From: Valencia hispanica
Taxonomy: Eukaryota; Chordata; Actinopteri; Cyprinodontiformes; Valenciidae
Length of the DNA: 64,000 nt
Assembly (NCBI GenBank): GCA_963556495.2
Contig: OY747707.1
Location: forward strand, 27,612,371 to 27,676,370
Direction: 5' to 3'
Position numbers and translations under genes: made by a program. Shown piece by piece: positions 10,847 through 23,021 of the stretch. Positions within the stretch are counted from its first letter, which is position 1; each line of letters begins with the position of its first letter. The notes under the pieces were generated by a model. It searched no databases and was not told the DNA's origin. It saw only the letters and a program-made list of their open reading frames with translations.

Positions 10847-12089
10847 GCATCAGAGCCATCTTCTCAGTTAACTGGGACTGAGAAATGGGAGGTGCTAACC
10901 CCCACAACCGCAGCAAAGAACGAGTCTGGAATAATACAGATCCAGAGTCAAGGAATATTGACATCAAATGGACAGTATGTTCTTCCTCTCCAAAACTTAC
11001 AGAGTCAGCCGATCTTTGTGACGTCTGGCACAGACGCCTCCTCTGCCAATTCAGTGCCTAACATTCAGTACCAAGTGATTCCTCAGATTCAGACAGCAGA
11101 CGGACAGCTGAGCTTCTCCACGTCCGGCGTGGAAGGACCAACTCTGACTCAGGACGCCACAGGGCAGATTCAGATCTTGCCTGATGGTAGCCAGAGTCTC
11201 AATGTGGTATCATCTGCAAACATCCTTAACAACCAAGACCTCATTTCACAGACTGGCAGCGTCCAGCAGATCCAAGGGGTGTCATTTGGCAGTTCCACCT
11301 TTAATAACCAGGGCCAGGTTGTTACCAACGTGCCTGTGGGCCTGCCCGGGAACATCACCTTTGTTCCCATTAACAGTGTTGACTTGGACTCCCTCGGCCT
11401 TTCGGGTGCTCAGACTATAGCAACGGGGGTCACTGCTGATGGCCAGCTGATTATGGCGAATCAACCAGGCGATAACTCGGAGAATTTGAACAAGACAGAT
11501 GATCACCTCTCACAGACACTACCAGGACATAACTCAAATGCAAACACTGAGATATATGTGCCAACGTCTTCCTCTCAGTTACACATTCCAGCAAATGAAG
11601 CCGGTCTGCAGACACATGATCCTTCGTTACAATCTGTGGCTACAGAGCAAGCAGACTCCAACGCTACTCTTCAAGAAAGCTTCCTCCAACAAAATCAGGA
11701 GCAGAACGTCCAGGTTTCCTCGGCTCAGCCACTCATCCAGCTCCAACAGGTGCCCCTTCAGACCACCAATGGCCAGGTGGTTCAGTCCATCACTGCAGGA
11801 GGACAGAACCTGCAAAACGTCCAGCTCATCAACCCGGGAACCTTCATCATCCAAGCTCAGACTGTCACTCCATCAGGTCAGATACAATGGCAGACCTTTC
11901 AGGTACAGGGAGTGCAGAATCTTCAGAACCTCCAGCTGCCCACCACACCACCCCAGCAGATAACACTGGCACCAGTCCAGACCCTGTCTCTGGGCAGCAT
12001 CGGTCCGGGTCAGATCCCAAACCTGCAGACGGTGACGGTCAACTCAGTGGGCCAGCAGGAAGGAGGAGGAGACGCAGGAACCCCGGGAG
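10847..12089 (+). CDS. sp3: Sp3 transcription factor, large glutamine-rich activation exon
   Basis: This exon encodes 414 codons plus one base of the glutamine/serine/threonine-rich transactivation region of an Sp-family factor. It starts after the acceptor TTTTCCCAG at 10846, reading ASEPSSQLTGTEKWEVL, and ends GGAG|GTACAG. Segments diagnostic for Sp3 include SNGQYVLPLQNLQ, VPNIQYQVIPQIQ, VGLPGNITFVPINSVDLDSL, GTFIIQAQTVTPSGQIQWQT and PNLQTVTVNS. Sp3 is a nuclear zinc-finger protein that binds GC boxes and activates or represses depending on its sumoylation. The open frame runs on into the intron to 12271, but the phase-1 donor at 12090 joins exactly to the next exon (g + at gives D of DIRIKEEP). 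Glutamine-rich blocks A and B are both present. Confidence 0.95.
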
Positions 12090-12835
12090 GTACAGCAGAT
12101 CTTCTTATACCAATAATGCAATACATGCAACAACAAAAGTTAAACCTCATCACAGCTCTATCCACTATTAATGCTGCTTTAACAACTAATTTCTTTTCTT
12201 TTAGCTTAACTACAGTGTATGGAAAATTCATTTTTTATCATCGGTGCACAAATTTCTTTGGTTATTGGTAATTCCTAGTCACGACTAGGCATGTGCCAGT
12301 TACCAAATTCAAGGTTTTTATTTAACAGTTATGTCAAAACGGTAAAAAAAAAAATTCAGGTTAATCTTGTGGTTTAAAATCATTTTAATGAGATATAAAA
12401 AAAAACTGTGAGTGGCCTGAGTTTTAAATTTTTTTATCCTGTAAGGATCATAGAGTAGTGCTGCGTTCCCCCACTACCACCTGTTCCTGCTTACTGCTGC
12501 TCAGCTCACATTTCCACAATATAACCGGGAGGAGAAACGCGGCCGTGTCACAGCGTTGCAGTATTAACTTATATTATTTCAAATAGCAAAACAATATGCT
12601 GGCGTGGGTGAGCTCAGGGCTGGCGTAGGCTCCTGGGTGGTGGGGGAGCTGCCTGCCCCTGGGGGTGGGGAGTGCCTTCTGGGAGTCCTTGGCTTGATGG
12701 GTGGGCTGTTGACTGTGGTGGCAGGAGAGAAAAAAAAGTGAGATAAATAAAAAAAGCAACAGCTGGTCCTCCTGGTCCAGTGATGCATTAATAATAATGT
12801 TATCAAAGGTTGTTATTTGTTTTTTTATGTATAAA
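12090..12835 (+). other. Start of the 10.5-kb Sp3 intron
   Basis: Intron DNA from the donor at 12090. It includes text near 12280-12330 (AGGCATGTGCCAGTTACC) resembling a hAT-like repeat end. The short minus-strand ORFs at 12574-12806 have no domain signature. Confidence 0.35.
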
Positions 12836-13135
12836 CTTAAAGGTACGTTCCAAGTGAAATTTAGTTGCCATCTTCCCCAGAGTTAGATAAGTGAGAAAAA
12901 CAATTTTGTAACCAACCCAGATATTCTCCTAATCTAGCAGCAGTCCTTTTGCTTTAGCTTAGCGTAAACAATGTAAGTGAATGTGAGCAACGAGCATTTT
13001 GTGTCCAAAAGTCTTGAAAATTACTCAATAATTATCGTAATTATTCCTGGTGACCTCAAAAATCATATCGATTGCAAATGAAAATTATGGAAAGTGACAT
13101 GAAGAAATTACAGGAGCCAGTTTAGACTTGGGACA
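12836..13135 (+). repeat. Left arm of a ~300-bp inverted repeat
   Basis: From CTTAAAGGTACGTTCC onward, this arm is the reverse complement, with moderate divergence, of 18875-19193. Shared blocks include CCCCAGAGTTAGA, GCAGCAGTCCTTTTGCTTTA, TATTCCTGGTGACCTCAA and GACTTGGGACA. The arms face each other across about 5.7 kb that holds an L2-like LINE. They are probably the long termini of one DNA element, or two opposed copies of one repeat. Confidence 0.82.
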
Positions 13136-13437
13136 ACGTTACAACAAAGCATCGCTGAAACTCCTTTCTGCTTTGCTGCAATCGGCTGCTTCGCTACTTT
13201 GCTCTCCCTTCTGCTTGCATTTTTCTGTTTATTTTATTTTTCCCCCCTTATGATCCGACCTGCAGGACTTTTGAATACATATAAATTTATGGGAAAAACC
13301 TTTGTTAGTAGTAACGGCAGTATTTCATAGATCTTTTATCTTCAGCGCTCTGTGTGCGTGGCCTACACACAGCTGAAGCCTGATCTACAGCATCTAAGTA
13401 CTTAGCATTCAGCTAAAGCTAGAAATAGCTCGTAAGG

Positions 13438-14397
13438 GTGCTATCGCTAAGCTACAGCAACAAGATGCCTTCCGTCTCCACAATGGACTACCAGGACCTT
13501 CTACAAAAGATAACAGCACTGGAGAGGAAAGTTCAACGGATAGAAGTTAATGTGGAGGTAAATGGATTGTGTGGAAATGAAACAACCTTATCACTCTATC
13601 AAAACAGTGGAAATGAGCAAGCTACCACATGGCTAAGAGGCAGCGATAACACGACTAAGAAAGAGGGAGCCTCTGCTCATTACATTAAATCACCGAGTGA
13701 TAATCCTCCCTGGAACTGTCTTGGTTCTAAGCCAAAAACTAAATCATGTCTCTGGGAAACGGGAGGACGTAGTGCAGGCTGGACACAGCGAGCGGAAATC
13801 TGTGATGAGACCGACTGGCCTGCACTCCCTACAAGAGAGAGGGCTTCTTCTACTCCCGTACATGAGAGGACACGGAACAGAACAGCTGCAAATGGGAAAG
13901 TTAGCCACAGACTTCAAAACAACCGAATGTGAAGCTGCAGAACAGATTTGCTCCACTGTTGGAGAACCCTGGATCTTTATCTAACGACCATCAGCCCCAA
14001 GGCAGCGAGATGAGGACTGTTAACCTGTCAGAGAGTGAGAGGCCACAGAGAAAGCAAGACTGGGCCTGAAACTCTGATTGTAGGTGATTCCTCTGTGATG
14101 GACGTTCAGTGGATGTGTGGAAAGAACACCAAAGTCCTCTGCTTTCCGAAGGACATGGTCAGTGACATGCAGAAGAGGATTCTGAAAACTGTGACTAAAT
14201 GTCCAACAGTGAAAATCATTGTTCTCCACACAGGGTCGAATGATGTGTCCAAGCAACAATTGGAGGTTCTAAAACGGGACTTCGCTGGATTATTGAACAC
14301 CGTGAGCTCGTTGGATGCAGCAGTATTCATAAGTGGACCTTTACCACCCATCAGAGGAGGAGAAGAAAGATTTAGCCGTCTTTTGGCATTAAATTAG
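13438..14397 (+). pseudogene. L2-like LINE ORF1 (coiled coil plus SGNH-like esterase), broken
   Basis: There are two open pieces. The first (13438-13932) starts with a short coiled-coil-like stretch (LLQKITALERKVQRIEVNV). The second (14035-14397) has the SGNH/GDSL-hydrolase pattern: a GDSS block, later HTGSND, and then SGPLPPIRGG. CR1/L2-clade LINEs commonly carry such an esterase-like domain in ORF1; its exact job in retrotransposition is unsettled. The frame changes between 13932 and 14035, and the reading stops at 14397 before the usual C-terminal part. Further pieces, such as the frame at 14497-14892, are probably the remaining ORF1 tail. Confidence 0.75.
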
Positions 14398-15224
14398 TGG
14401 ATTTTATCTGCATGTGCTGACAACAAACTGCAATTTATTAACAACTTTCAGATTTTTTGGGAACGTAGACATCTTTTTAAGGCAAATGGATTTAGTTTGA
14501 ACAGGTCAGGTGTAAGACTGTTTACCTCCAATCTTTTCTACTTCCTGTGTCATCCCTCTGTGCTTGGAGCCAAAAAGGAGATACACAAATACTTATCTCA
14601 AGAGGAAGACCAAACAAAGCTGAGTGCAGCGGGGGGGGGGGACTTCTTCTGCCCTCACTCATGGGAAGCTTCGAACAGAAGCAGTAAGAAGGATCTTTAT
14701 TTGCCCCAAAAGCCCTCAACAGCCCTAAAGAACAGGAAAGCGGACCTCCATCGCCCCCGCAAACCCCTGACAGCCCACCTTCTTCCCTACCGCCCCCACT
14801 CCCCCCGTCTGAAATTCACTGAACAGATGATGGAGCGGGTCAACGTTGGGCTCAGATCTACCCCCCGACCGATCGGTTTTCTTTACCCATAAACCCCACA
14901 CCAGGACGATCAAAGGTAGGGCAACAAGCCCGGCCCCCTCCTACCCCACCACGTAAGCATGTACAATCTCCACAGTCTGATGTATGATGTGTTAAGGGTC
15001 CAGGCTGCGTGGATATCAGCAGTCAGAACTTTTCCCAGGACAAGCTGGGACCCTGTTCATTAGAAGGTTCGACCATTTCTGTACTTATAAGTAACAGAAG
15101 AAATGTAGTTCTGTCAAAACACAGAGCACTGCATTCTAAAAGGTTTTTAAGTAAAGTAAACATACGCTGTACACAGCCCGCCCCAAAACACAAGGGGCAC
15201 AATAATACTCTTAAACCTGTTAAG

Positions 15225-17990
15225 ATGGCCTTATTAAATGTCAGGTCTATAGTAGGGAAGACATTTTTTATCAATGATCTTATCACTGAGCATGGCCTTG
15301 ATTTTATGTTTTTAACTGAGACTTGGTTAGATAAGAATAGCAGTGTTTCTCTTATCGAATCAACCCCTCCCAACTTTAGTTTTGTCAACCAGGCCAGACA
15401 GAACAGGAGAGGTGGAGGAGTTGCTGTTTTATTTAATGAATCATTCCAGTGTAAGCAGTTATCTCTTGGAAGTTTTCCTTCTTTTGAATATGTTGCTGCA
15501 CAGCTGAAGGCCTCATCTAGAACCATGTTTGTTAACATTTATCAGCCTCCAAATTACTGTGCTGACTTTAATGATGACTTTAGTGAACTGCTGTCTATAA
15601 TCTGTGTTGATTTTAAATGTATAATTATTATTGATGATTTTAACATCCATGTTGACAATCCCCAGAAAAAAAAGGGTCTAAAGATCTGAGTAACACTCTG
15701 GACTACTTTGGGCTGACTCAGCTTATAACAGAGCCCACACATAATAAGGGTCATGTTTTGGACTTACTGATCTCAAAGGGTCTGGGCATTTCCAAGATTA
15801 ATGTGCATGATGTGGGCTTGTCTGACCATTGTTGTGTTTTCTTTGAGAGTATAATTTCGGTTCACATAAATGTTTTAACGGAGGTTATCACAAAACGATG
15901 TATAACTGAAAACACTAGTGAGATCTTTAACCAGGTCTTCTCTCTAATACCTGCCCTGTCAGGGGGTTCAGTCAATGAACTTGTCAACAGCTTTAATGCT
16001 AAAATATTAAATGTTATGGATACTATTGCTCCCACAAAGGTGAAGGTTATCTCTGGAAGGAAAAAGTCTCCATGGAAAAATTCCACACTGGTGAGAAAGG
16101 AAAAAAGGGAGTGTCGGAAAGCCGAGCGCAGATGGAGAAAAACAAAACTTCAGGTTCATTATGAAATCTATTAAGAGAAACTTCACTCTTATAACTTACA
16201 ACTGAGGAATACAAGGAAGTCATATTTTTCTGACATCATCACCAGAAATAGTCATAGTGCTCGCACATTTTATTTGCTGTTGTCGACAGGCTAACAAACT
16301 CTCCTGTGTCGGTAGCACCTGAACTGTATTCCACCAAGGCCTGCAATGGCTTTGCCAAATTCTTCACAGACAAAATCCAAAATATTAGACAAGCGGTTGG
16401 TTCATTAACGGCAGGTTCAGGTTATGTACAGTGTCCACGGAAAATCTTTTTAAACCACATGAAACAGTTTTATTTCATAAACAGCAAAGATCTGGGGGAC
16501 ATCTTATGTCAACTGAACTCCTACTCTTGCTGCTTAGACATCCTGCCCACAGGCTTTTTCAAAAAGGTCTCAAAGATCTTGGAGTCAGATCTGTTACAGA
16601 TTGTGAACTCATCTTTAATGCCGGGTGTTTTCCCAGACCCACTGAAAACAGCTGTAATTAAACCCCTGCTGAAAAGAGACTATCTGGACAAGACACAAAT
16701 GAACAACTACAGGCCCATCTCCAATCTTCCATTTTTAAGTAAGATCATTGAAAAGGCGGTTTTTCATCAGCTAAATGACTTCTTAAGACAAAGCAACTGC
16801 TATGACGTCTTTCAGTCAGGTTTTAGACAGCACCACAGCACTGAGACTGCTCTGACCAAAGTCATCAATGGCATCCGTTTGAATACTGACAGTGGAAAAA
16901 TGTCAGTGTTGGTTTGACTGGATCTCAGTGCTGCATTTGATTCGGTTGACCACATTATTTTACTTAAACGACTGGAGAACCGGGTGGGTCTCTCTGGCAC
17001 TGTACTAAACTGGTTCAAAACGTACTTAGAGAACAGGAAGTACTTTGTGTCAATAAGTAACTTTACATCTGAGCAGATGGGAATTACATGTGGGGTTCCC
17101 CAGGGTTCCATCCTGGGACTTCTTCTGTTTAACATCTATATGCTCCCACTGGCACAGGTAATAAATAACAACAATATAAGTTATCATAGCTACGCAGATG
17201 ACACACAGATATATATTAGAATGTCACCAGAAGACCAAGGGCCTGTTACAGGCTCTTGGCAAATGCATTGAGGAAATTAATGACTGGATGTGCCACAATT
17301 TTCTGCAGTTGAACAAAAACAAAACGGAGGTAATTGTCTTTGGAGCTAAAGAAAAAAGATTGAAGGTCACCACTGGGCTTCAGTCCATACACCTAAAAAC
17401 CACCAACCACGTCAGAAATCTGGGTATAGTGATGGACTCAGACCTAAACTTTGAAAAACACATTAAGGCAATCACAAAATCAGCCTACTATCACCTTAAG
17501 AATATCTCAAGGATAAAAGATCTGATGTCTCAGCAGGACCTGGAAAAACTAGTCCATGCATTCATCTTTAGTCGGCTTGATTATTGTAACAGCGTCTTTA
17601 CAGGTCTACCTAAAAAATAAATTAGGAAACTGCAGCTCCAGAACTCCAGAACTCTGCTGCTCGAGTTCTCACTAAAACCAAAAAAAGTGGACCACATCAG
17701 TCCAGCTCTGAGGTCTTTACACTGGCTGCCTGTCTGTCAGAGGATAGACTTCAAAGTTCTGCTGCTGGTCTATAAAGCTCAGAATGGTTTAGGACCAAAA
17801 TACATTGGTGATCTCCTGACCCAGTATGAACCTACTTGACCCCTCAGGTCATCTGGATCCGGTCTTTTATCAATTCCCAGAGTCAGAACCAGACATGGAG
17901 AAGCTGCGTTCAGCTTCTATGCTCCAGATGTCCGGAACAAACTCCCAGAAAGCCTCAGATCAGCTGAAACACTCAGTTTATTTTAATCCA
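15225..17990 (+). pseudogene. L2-like LINE ORF2 (AP endonuclease and reverse transcriptase), broken
   Basis: The endonuclease begins MALLNVRSIVGKT and continues with FLTETWLD, RGGGVAVLF and a DDFNIH block, then shifts frame near 15670 at a run of A. The reverse transcriptase (about 16306-17271) shows YRPISNLPF, SGFRQHHSTETAL, LDLSAAFDSVDH, GVPQGSILG and the catalytic YADD motif. A TGA at 16915-16917 falls just before motif A, and another frame change follows YADD near 17250. The thumb and C-terminal region (17198-17620, FLQLNKNKTEVIVFG, LDYCNSVFTGLPKK) stays readable for a while. At least three inactivating changes are visible. Confidence 0.88.
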
Positions 17991-18230
17991 GGTTAAAGAC
18001 CCACCTGTTCTCAGCTTCTTTTGATTAGATTCTTATTCTAAGTTTTAAATCTGCATGGCTTCTTTTAAGATTCTTTTATTTTATTTATTTTTTTCATTTT
18101 AATTCATGGTTTTTATTCCTGTACTTTTGCTTTTTCTGCACCCTGCTCTAATGCTTTCGATGTTTTATGTAAAGCACTTGGAATTGTCTTGTAACATGAA
18201 TTGTGCTATACAAATAAATTTGCCTTGCCT

Positions 18231-18874
18231 AAGCTGCCGCTGCAGGGAGCAGGGACATGACGCAGTGTAAAGTGATTTACTCTACAGAACTCGTTGTTTA
18301 CAGTCATTAGGGAGTTAAGTTGTAAATATGTATACAGGAAACCTGGAGGTGACAGTCAGCCAGAGTTCACAATTATAGTAATTCATGATAACCAAGGAAC
18401 ACCCAAGGAATTAGAGTAAATAGAATACAACCTTTGATGATGCTCTTAAGTTCAGAACCTGTACAAAAAATTGATTTAACTACTGTATTCTTCAGACGCA
18501 GTACCATCTTTCTGTTAGAATATTGCATTTTTTCCTTCGTAGTCCTCCATTGTGAAATGCGCCTCGCAAACCAGATATTGATTAATTTTTTTCCACGGGT
18601 GTTGGAGGAATTCCCAGGGCAACAAGTTATTGTCCTCTTTTTTCCACATTAGATGCAATTCTGTGAAACATCCTGTCTTCAGCTTGTTTTCGCAACCCTT
18701 TGCTAACCAACCAAGCAAGAACCATTTTCTTGCATTAGACTTATAACGTTCTCAAACTATGGCAGTAAAAACTCAGTGCAGCTCACGCGTTTGTGTTTAT
18801 GGAAGTAGGTGCCTTTTGCAGACGCTGCATCATGTGCTTGCGCCTTGCAGTGGCGGCTTACAGCATTTGTTTGT
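18231..18874 (+). other. Intronic sequence between the LINE end and the right inverted arm
   Basis: No exon or complete repeat recognised. It is probably interior sequence of whatever element carries the inverted arms. Confidence 0.3.
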
Positions 18875-19193
18875 CAGAATGATGTCCCAAGTTTAATCTG
18901 GCTCTTGTAACTCTTTTCCTATTACTTATTATTTTAATTTGCAATCAATATGATTATTGAGGTCACCAGGAATAATCAGGATCATTGGGTAATTTTCATG
19001 ACTTTTGCACATGAAATGCTAGCAGTTACCATTCACCTACATTGTTTGTGCGAAGCTAAAGCAAAAGGACTGCTGCCAGATTGTGAGAATGACTGACTGG
19101 GCTAGTCACAAAATGCTTTTTCTCACTTGTCTAACTCTGGGGAATGTGGCAACAACAAACTAAATTTCACTTAAGGGTGGAATATCCCTTTAA
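18875..19193 (-). repeat. Right arm of a ~300-bp inverted repeat
   Basis: Reverse complement of the arm at 12836-13135. The outer end reads GGAATATCCCTTTAAG, mirroring CTTAAAGG at the left. Identity is patchy, with several short indels, so the two arms have aged independently or come from two family members. Confidence 0.82.
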
Positions 19194-22100
19194 GCCAAAG
19201 AAAAAAATACCCACTCACTATATTCAGTTGGAGCTTTCAAAAGCTTATTGTGCTGATGTGTGTACCTTTTTGTTGTAGTTGCTGGTTAGTCAGGCAATGC
19301 ACTCAGGTGGTGAGGTCTAGCGATATGTAGGCTACTTAAAATTTTATCACAATATTTTTGGGTATTTATTGTGATAACAATAGAAAAGTATACAACTTAT
19401 TTCAATCTTTTTTTTTTCGGGCGGTAATTGTATGACTGTGACTACAGATCACTACTGCTCACTACTAGTACTTATACCCCTGTTAAATTAGGCTTCTTCA
19501 GGATCCCAGTGTAATAATAAGTGTAATTCTTGCCACTAAACTGCACAAATTATTTTTGGATTTATTGATTTTTATTGATGCTCTTATGATACCAATAGTT
19601 GAGAAAATTGTGAAAATAATAAATTCAGACAGTGCTGTCAGTTTCTGGCATTTTTTGACATCATGAATTAGGATTTATTTGTCACGATAAATCAAAATTC
19701 TTGATAACTATAAATCATAAGAACATTTTCTGGCTGCAGTCAGCTTGTCAGCTGTAGTTTGGGTGTTGAAGCATTAAAACACCATGACTTGTTTTTGTTG
19801 ATACAATTTATTTGGTAGCTGAAATATTTTGTGGAGAATAACTCTTTCAGCCAGCGGCCCAGCAACGTACAGCAAACCTCAGTAAAGGGTGTTGGTGGGA
19901 TATAACTGCATACCAGAAACCGGCAGCTGCCTTCCCAAAGTGTAATTTTCTGCACAAGAAACGCATTTAGTTGAAAATTAGTACTATATTTAGATCACAT
20001 TCAATCTATTTTGATTTTGCTATCGTTATTTATTCTATTTACCTTTGCAGGGATGTTTTCTGTCTGGTGGCAATTTTATTGTTGACACATTTCTTTTCCT
20101 CAGTGTGAGTGAATTAATCTTCTAAAGATGTGAAACTGTCACAATGCATGAATGAAAGCTTGCAAATAAAGATGACAATAAATAACGGCCGTAGATAATT
20201 TAGTTACTTTGGTTGTCAGGTCCCAACACTGCATTCAAGGTTACTGTCATGCTGTCATTGGGTATGAGGGCACTTAAATAGAGAACAACAATCCCTGAGG
20301 GTTTTAATTACACCAGTGGTTCTCATGTGTGACAAAATGTCTACGGTTAAGTCTTTGAGACGAATTTAAATAAACATTTGCCAATTTTAAATCTGCAAAA
20401 CTCAATAAGGTTGTTTTTTAGATAAACGTAACTTCAACTTTTAGTTTATTTCCAAAGCTAATGATAAATAGTATGCATCCAAACAAAAACCTTATTTTAA
20501 TCCCACTTTTTGTTTATTTTGCCATAAGATAACATCACAAAAAATCTAAAGATTCAGTGTAATGTTTAAACCTTTCCCCCCAATGCTGCATATGTGTTTT
20601 TACAGAGCTTGCAGTCGAATGCATTGATTAAATCCATAACCTATAGTGAAAAAATGTAATTAAAGCAAGCGCAGACTTTCACTTTCAGCGTCCGCAGGAA
20701 AAGAGAAGCCTTTATCAAAGCATTTTTTAAACCAGTACAGGTTAAAGATTTTTCTGCGTTTTATGTTTTGAAGATGCAAAATAAAGCAATCACAGCAGCC
20801 CAGGATTTACCAAATGGAAGTTTGGATTGCGCAGACCTCCTAGGAGATCGCTTCAGTTCATTTAAGATCCTCTACTTACTATATTCACACAGATTGAAAC
20901 GATCTTAGATTCATGCTGTATTAGTTAGATTTATTTGTTTTCAATTGCATTCTGGACTCCACTGTTGTGAATCTGACCAATCAGGGTCAGCAGACATAAT
21001 CTACATAAATAACCCAAGTTTCAGATGCCACAATTGAAAAGCAGAGTAAAACAACCTAGTTAGATTAAAGTTTCCAGGAAGTTAAGTTCCAGAGATGATG
21101 CTTTCAGGAAGCCATAGTAGGAACGTGCCTTATGGTGGAGGATGTATGATGCTTACGGACCGTTTCTCCTTCAAAGGTCCTGGGAGGTGTGTTGGAGTTC
21201 ATGCCATAATGAGTTTTTAAAATAAAAGGAGATTTTAGATTGAACTGGGCTAGCCTGGGAAAACTGGAAATGAGTTACAGTTTTGTCTCTCAACAGGATA
21301 ACATTGCAAAACATATGCCCAAATCAGCACAGAACTGGCCAAAACATTCTCCAGACCTAAGCCTAAGAAAAATCCTGTAGGATGACCTAAAGAGAAGACC
21401 CAGACTCAGTCGAAGATCACTCTTTGTGTGCTCCAACTTAGTGAAATGTTAGAAGTGCCGATTAGTGCTGTCCTAGTAGCAAAAATAGTTTGCACGAAGT
21501 TTAATAATAGTAGTAATTGTTTTACACGGGATGTTAATAAAAACATAAATTTTTTATTGGGGTTTTTTGGCCCTCCCAATGAATGTATTTAATTAAAAGG
21601 TTGTAACATAAACTTATAAATCTTTTTACATATCTTTGCAAGGTTTTCTTTATCATGCATGAAACTGGGCATCTAGCTTGGATGCATAAATTACAAGGGA
21701 AGATCAGCAAAAATACCAAACATACAATTAGACCTTTATAATATTCGTTGTTGCAAACAAATAAGATCTCAGTTTTATTATTTTGTCCAAAAACAGTTGG
21801 TACATCCATGCGTCTTGGTGTGAACAGACAAAATGTGGGGGTAAGTCCGAGGTGGAATGTAGTGATGCATCCATTTTTATTTGGTTCTGTGACGACTTAC
21901 AGCTCCGGGATAAATGCCCCCACCCTAAAAATTTATAAATTTATCTCTCAGAAATAATGAGTAGATGAAATTAGGGGTGGGTGATGTGGACTTAAAATTT
22001 AATCACATTATTTTGTGGTATTGATTGCAGTATAAGACCATAGTGACAATAGAAAGTGTTTAAAGATTCCTCAGTCTTTTTTTTCTTTTTCTTTTTGGAG

Positions 22101-22552
22101 TATAGGGGAATTTATAGCATAAAATCAGAGCCGCAAAAACATACATACTGCGCTTAGTATTTAAATTTACCTCAAAACGGCACACAATAACAGTATTTAA
22201 TCATATTTCCAAAAATATTTTTTTATACCTTCATTAAACAAATAGTGGGGAAAAGGTTAAAGTAACAATTGCAACCACCCAATTTGTATGTGTTTGGAGA
22301 CATCAGAGTTTATAGTTAACAATGCAAAACAAAATTCCTATCACTGTACAATTTTTCCTTTTTAAAAACTACAAACAATATGATAATTGCTCGTCTATAG
22401 ATGAAGGAAGTTGCAGTTCTCCAGCTAGTGGTTATTGGAATTGTCTGTTGATTATCATTAGAAATAGACTTTCAGTCAATGAGGTGGAACATTAGCTGCT
22501 GCAATGGTTGTTTAATAGTTGTCACCAACATCCTTTACGGCATTATTTTCAG
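19194..22552 (+). other. Rest of the intron, with scattered old repeats
   Basis: Mostly unrecognised AT-rich DNA. Two segments, about 19318-19400 and 21974-22060, share a 'cttaaaattttatcaca ... aatagaaaag' type sequence and look like copies of one old DNA repeat. A decayed Tc1-like remnant lies at about 21110-21460 and is listed separately. Confidence 0.4.
21110..21460 (+). mobile_element. Decayed Tc1-like transposon fragment
   Basis: Remnants of a Tc1 transposase catalytic domain are readable with many breaks: a GGGC-like region near 21137, then CAACAGGATAACATTGCAAA (QQDN-like), and then CAGACCTAAGCCTAAGAAAA, which corresponds to the usual 'DLNPIEN' region. Ends are not preserved. Confidence 0.55.
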
Positions 22553-22736
22553 ATATTCGGATAAAGGAAGAGCCAGACTCTGGAGATTGGCTGAGCGCAG
22601 ACTGTACCCTGAATGCAAACGATCTGTCTCACCTCCCTGGCAGACTGGGAGAAGATGAGGATCAGCTCGGTCAGGAGGGCAAGCGGCTGCGCAGAGTAGC
22701 TTGCACTTGTCCTAACTGCAAAGAGTCGGGCGGGAG
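22553..22736 (+). CDS. sp3: Sp3, inhibitory/SUMO-motif and Btd-box exon
   Basis: This exon starts after TTTTCAG and completes D from the previous exon, giving DIRIKEEPDSGDWLSADCTL and then the buttonhead box region GKRLRRVACTCPNCKESGG. IKEE fits the sumoylation consensus (hydrophobic-K-x-E) at the position of the well-studied Sp3 inhibitory-domain lysine. The Btd box (CTCPNC) precedes the zinc fingers in all Sp proteins. The exon ends GGGAG|GTGAGA in phase 2, leaving 'ag' of an arginine codon. The following intron is only 88 bases. Confidence 0.96.
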
Positions 22737-22824
22737 GTGAGAAAGCTCGTCTTGTGCTTGCTTTCTGCAGTTCCCTGACCTGGATTTAATTAAAACATAA
22801 GTCACCTATTTCTGTGTTTTGCAG

Positions 22825-23021
22825 AGGCTCCAGCACGGGGAAGAAGAAGCAGCACATCTGCCACATTGTGGGCTGTGGGAAGGTGTACGGGAAAACTTCA
22901 CATCTGCGAGCACACCTGCGCTGGCATTCGGGGGAGCGACCTTTCGTCTGCAGCTGGATGTTCTGTGGGAAGAGGTTCACACGGAGTGACGAGCTGCAGA
23001 GGCACAGGAGAACACACACAG
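22825..23021 (+). CDS. sp3: Sp3, zinc fingers 1 and 2 exon
   Basis: The exon follows the acceptor GTTTTGCAG. Its first base completes the R codon, then [10 protein letters not shown] leads into finger 1 (C-x4-C ... H-x3-[21 protein letters not shown]) and finger 2 ([20 protein letters not shown]). The DNA-reading residues K/H/A in KTSHLRA and R/E/R in RSDELQR match the family code for GC boxes. It ends CACACAG|GTGACC in phase 1, splitting the G of the TGEKKF linker. An apparent extension to 23101 is intron read-through. Confidence 0.97.

Larger units (their letters stand above)
13250..18230 (+). mobile_element. L2-like (Maui-type) non-LTR retrotransposon, nearly full length, inactive
   Basis: The element has ORF1 (about 13438-14397) with an SGNH-hydrolase-like part and ORF2 (about 15225-17990) with an AP-type endonuclease and a reverse transcriptase. 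The 3' end reads GTGCTATACAAATAAATTTG followed by TGCCTTGCCT, the tail typical of fish L2 elements. Stops and frameshifts occur in both ORFs. The exact 5' end is uncertain, and no target-site duplication could be fixed because the flanks are themselves repeat. It lies in sense orientation in the sp3 intron and sits between the arms of an inverted repeat. Confidence 0.9.

Noticed and set aside
10892..12271. 459-codon ORF as a complete protein
   Set aside because: Its start is GTG inside the exon and its last 60 codons are intron read-through. Phase and homology place the donor at 12090.
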